Shown here one piece after another: positions 62,036 to 64,000 of a stretch of DNA of 64,000 nt. The notes beneath the pieces are model-generated. The model was not told the DNA's origin, made no database searches, and was given only the letters and a program-made list of their open reading frames with translations. Positions within the stretch are counted from its first letter, which is position 1, and the number at the start of each line of letters is the position of its first letter. Made by a program: the position numbers and the translations under genes. Source of the DNA: Cellulomonas sp. KRMCY2 (GTDB lineage Bacteria > Actinomycetota > Actinomycetes > Actinomycetales > Cellulomonadaceae); the NCBI RefSeq assembly GCF_000526515.1, contig NZ_JAGF01000001.1:2294001-2358000 (forward strand), given 5' to 3'.

Positions 62036-62284
62036 CTAGACCTCCACCGGGACCGGGTAGACCTCGGTGGCCGGGTGACCGGCGCGCTCATGGATGCGCT
62101 TGACCGCCTCGGCACTGGGTGCCTCCGAAACGCACCAGACCATCCCGGAGTCAGGGTCACCCCACGCCCTCTGGAAGTCGACCCCCTCGTCACCCTGGAT
62201 GTCGAGGTCCGCCTGATGCGCGGCTTTTAGGGCCTCGGGGGTGATGCCGTGCATCCCGTGGTGAACGTCCATGAACTTGGGCAT
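62036..62284 (-). CDS. DUF4242 small protein (nickel-responsive SCO4226-like family)
   Basis: The protein has 82 residues from the ATG at 62284, with GGAGG 8 bases upstream. MPKFMDVHHGMHGITPEALK, then EGVDFQRAWGDPDSGMVWCV and EAPSAEAVKRIHERAGHPAT, match DUF4242, a small ferredoxin-like fold; the SCO4226 member binds nickel through histidine-rich sites, and several His are conserved here (VHHGMHG). Physiological role unknown. It is preceded 57 bases upstream by the cupin gene on the same strand, possibly co-transcribed. Confidence 0.85.
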   Translation of the reverse strand: MPKFMDVHHGMHGITPEALKAAHQADLDIQGDEGVDFQRAWGDPDSGMVWCVSEAPSAEAVKRIHERAGHPATEVYPVPVEV

Positions 62285-62340
62285 GGCAAGAACCTCCAGA
62301 GGGGCAAGCGGTGCCCGATTAGCACCGGTTCTACTCCGGA

Positions 62341-62709
62341 TCAGGTGCTGTGGGGAGAGGCGTAGGCGGGGGACGCCCCGAAGTCGACGACGACGCATGC
62401 CTCGTCCCCTATGACCCAGGCGTCGTGGCCAGGTTCGATGCGCACGACGTCGTTGGGTGCGGCCTCGGCCTCTGTGCCATCGTTCATGACCACGTGCATC
62501 CGCCCGGAGAGCACGTAGAGGAAGTGGGGTGACTGGCAGCTGTCGGTGCCGGCGACGGGACGGAGGTGTTCAGACCACCGCCAGCCCGGTTCAAACCGAG
62601 CCTTGAGCACCGAACTGCCGGCGAGCGTCACAACCTGCGCCTCACCCTTGTCCGCGAACGGCCGAACGTCATCGGGTGCATCGAAACTCTTCAACTCCAG
62701 TCCAGCCAT
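62341..62709 (-). CDS. Cupin-domain protein
   Basis: The protein has 122 residues. The conserved beta-barrel blocks are FEPGWRWSEHLRPVAGTDSC, PHFLYVLSGRMHVVMNDGTE and EPGHDAWVIGDEACVVVDFG. Metal-binding residues of the first cupin motif (HLRP, H-x-H type) are only partly kept, so metal binding is uncertain. Small cupins of this kind have varied roles. The start ATG at 62709 is chosen because MAGLELKSFDAPDDVRPF is a typical N-terminus. Located 57 bases upstream of the DUF4242 gene on the same strand. Confidence 0.8.
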   Translation of the reverse strand: MAGLELKSFDAPDDVRPFADKGEAQVVTLAGSSVLKARFEPGWRWSEHLRPVAGTDSCQSPHFLYVLSGRMHVVMNDGTEAEAAPNDVVRIEPGHDAWVIGDEACVVVDFGASPAYASPHST

Positions 62710-62774
62710 CAGAAGCCTCCTCGATCGCGTGGTGCACTCGAACCTACGCCGGTGCCCGACATCGAACAATGGGG

Positions 62775-63165
62775 CTCATCACCATCCTGAAGGGTGCCCC
62801 ACCCGAGCCGACCCCGCTCGAGCCGGGACTCGTCGTCGGCGAGCTCAACCGACCGGGGTCGGACCGCACGCCACACCGTCTTCCACGAGGTTCCCAGCTG
62901 GCGCGCCAGGCCAGCGACTGTGGCGTGCTCGTGGCGCAGCTGAGTGATCGCCCAGGTCACGGCCCTGCAGCTAAGCGACCCGCGGGGCGCGACCAGAGTG
63001 GGGTGCTGCTCGACGAACACCCCGACCGGACACCCCGGGTCGGGGCACCGCCACGTGCGCTGGCGCCACCGGACCACCACCGGCACGGCTCCGGGAACGT
63101 CATGCAGCCGGCGCAGCCGCCGTCCACGACCAACCGCGACGACCCCGCACCGCGCTCACCGGCGA
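62775..63165 (-). pseudogene. ISL3-family transposase remnant (N-terminal part)
   Basis: On the minus strand, RLRRLHDVPGAVPVVVRWRQ then RTWRCPDPGCPVGVFVEQHP is the zinc-binding start of ISL3 transposases, and WAITQLRHEHATVAGLARQL is the following HTH. Homology fades after RPRSVELADDESRLERG. It has no first-cysteine pair or catalytic part. A C-terminal fragment of the same family lies at 26233-26532. Confidence 0.8.
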
Positions 63166-63250
63166 GCCGCGCCCCTACCGGATGTCCGATGAGCCCCGAA
63201 AGCCCTCACCTTCGGCCGCGAAATGCCGATGAAAGTGCTGTGGCTGTGCA

Positions 63251-64000
63251 GTGAAGGCGTCTTGGCGCCGTTATCTGTTCCTCGGCGTCCTGGCCGCCGC
63301 GGGTTGCGTCGCGCTGCCGCTCGGGGTGAGCCGTGATGTCGTCTACTGCCTGATAGGCGTCTCCGGCGCTGCCGCGATCATGGTTGGCGTTCGTAGGTAC
63401 CGGCCGGCCCACCCCGTCGCGTGGTACCTGATGGCTGCCGGTACCGTGACCTGGGTCGCGGCGGACGGGCTGTACGGCTGGTATGAGCACGTGGCGCTGA
63501 TCGAGCCGTTCCCCTCGCCGGCCGACGCGCTCTACCTCACCGCATACCCCCTCTTTGCCGGCGGGCTGTGGGTGCTCGTGCGAAGCCGCGGCCCTGCACG
63601 CGGTTCGGCCGTGCTCCTCGACACCGCAATCCTCATGGTCGGTCTCGGTCTGCTCTCCTGGGTGTTCCTGATCGAGCCGACCTGGACCGCCGACGGTGAG
63701 CCGATGCTCACCCGGGTCGTCGGCGTCGCGTATCCGCTGGGTGACGTGCTGCTCTTCACCATGCTCGTGCGGCTTGCCATGGCGGAGAGGGTGTGGAACA
63801 GCGCGTCCCGTCTGGTCGCGGGTTCGTTCGGCGCATTGTTGGTCGCCGACAGCGTGTTCGCGGCGGGGGTGTTCGTGCCCGCCATCGCCGCCCATACGCA
63901 CCTGCTCGACCTCGGGTGGCTGGTTTCCTACGTGCTGATGGGTGCGGCGGCCCTGCACCCGTCGATGCGCGCACTGTCCGCGCCGGCACCCGAGCGCGCC
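63251..64000 (+). CDS. Multi-spanning membrane protein, cut by the window edge
   Basis: The visible 250 residues from the GTG at 63251 contain about eight hydrophobic helices (YLFLGVLAAAGCVALPLGVS, MAAGTVTWVAADGLYGWYE, ALYLTAYPLFAGGLWVLVR, LLDTAILMVGLGLLSWVFL, SFGALLVADSVFAAGVFVPA, LGWLVSYVLMGAAALHPSM). The arrangement, including PSPADALYLTAYPL against PSPADAVFLLFYPL in the gene at 47535, suggests the same MASE-like sensor, so a GGDEF/EAL output domain may follow outside the window. That is inference. No stop codon occurs before the end. Confidence 0.7.
   Translation, partial: MKASWRRYLFLGVLAAAGCVALPLGVSRDVVYCLIGVSGAAAIMVGVRRYRPAHPVAWYLMAAGTVTWVAADGLYGWYEHVALIEPFPSPADALYLTAYPLFAGGLWVLVRSRGPARGSAVLLDTAILMVGLGLLSWVFLIEPTWTADGEPMLTRVVGVAYPLGDVLLFTMLVRLAMAERVWNSASRLVAGSFGALLVADSVFAAGVFVPAIAAHTHLLDLGWLVSYVLMGAAALHPSMRALSAPAPERA

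Overview
The window is high-GC DNA (roughly 70 percent or more over most of its length) with GTG starts, a WhiB regulator, a mycoredoxin and an AdnAB-type helicase-nuclease pair. This points to an actinobacterium. I cannot fix the genus from sequence alone; the small-protein repertoire and the codon bias would suit a Cellulomonas-like member of the Micrococcales.

Region 1, about 1-24,480, is conserved chromosomal backbone. The order is TetR regulator (partial), DUF3152 protein, adnA-adnB-like helicase-nucleases, a phosphotransferase, nudC, mycoredoxin, uvrD2, whiB7 with an attenuator leader, a ThiF-like protein, a DUF5679 zinc ribbon, a DUF45 metallopeptidase, a DUF2342 protein, an SDR protein, a PDZ/Lon-like protease, a PPA1309-family protein, a UPF0182 membrane protein and an initiator tRNA. 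From general knowledge, this resembles the Mycobacterium tuberculosis Rv3202c-Rv3193c neighbourhood. Several of these genes carry in-frame tandem repeats in multiples of 3 bp (15, 18 and 21 bp).

Region 2, about 24,480-49,800, is accessory and lies just beyond the initiator tRNA. It holds a PIN-like protein, IS1380, ISL3 and IS3 remnants, and a probable defence cluster. That cluster has two PD-(D/E)XK nuclease-like proteins, a leaderless HTH protein and a member of an unnamed family with an LGKNGDQI motif. Next comes a mobilisation module: a MobF relaxase, a DUF4913 protein and unknown companions, with no type IV secretion genes in view. It is followed by an RloC-like ATPase with a zinc hook, a shortened ArdC-like antirestriction protein, and a three-gene recombination cassette (tyrosine recombinase, HTH protein, protein with eight zinc-ribbon pairs). 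A membrane GGDEF-EAL protein closes the region.

Region 3, about 49,800-59,230, is metabolic. A 3' fragment of a ribonucleotide reductase small-subunit gene sits directly before a cobalamin riboswitch and metE. An MFS transporter and a thiC-thiM-thiE-thiD operon lie on the minus strand, the operon headed by a TPP riboswitch. So two vitamin-sensing riboswitches control methionine and thiamine synthesis here.

Region 4, about 59,230-64,000, has an intact IS1380-family element abutting the TPP riboswitch, an IS5-family (IS427-type) element 14 bp further on with its transposase in two frames, a DUF4242 protein, a cupin, an N-terminal ISL3 transposase fragment, and the start of a multi-spanning membrane protein cut by the window edge.
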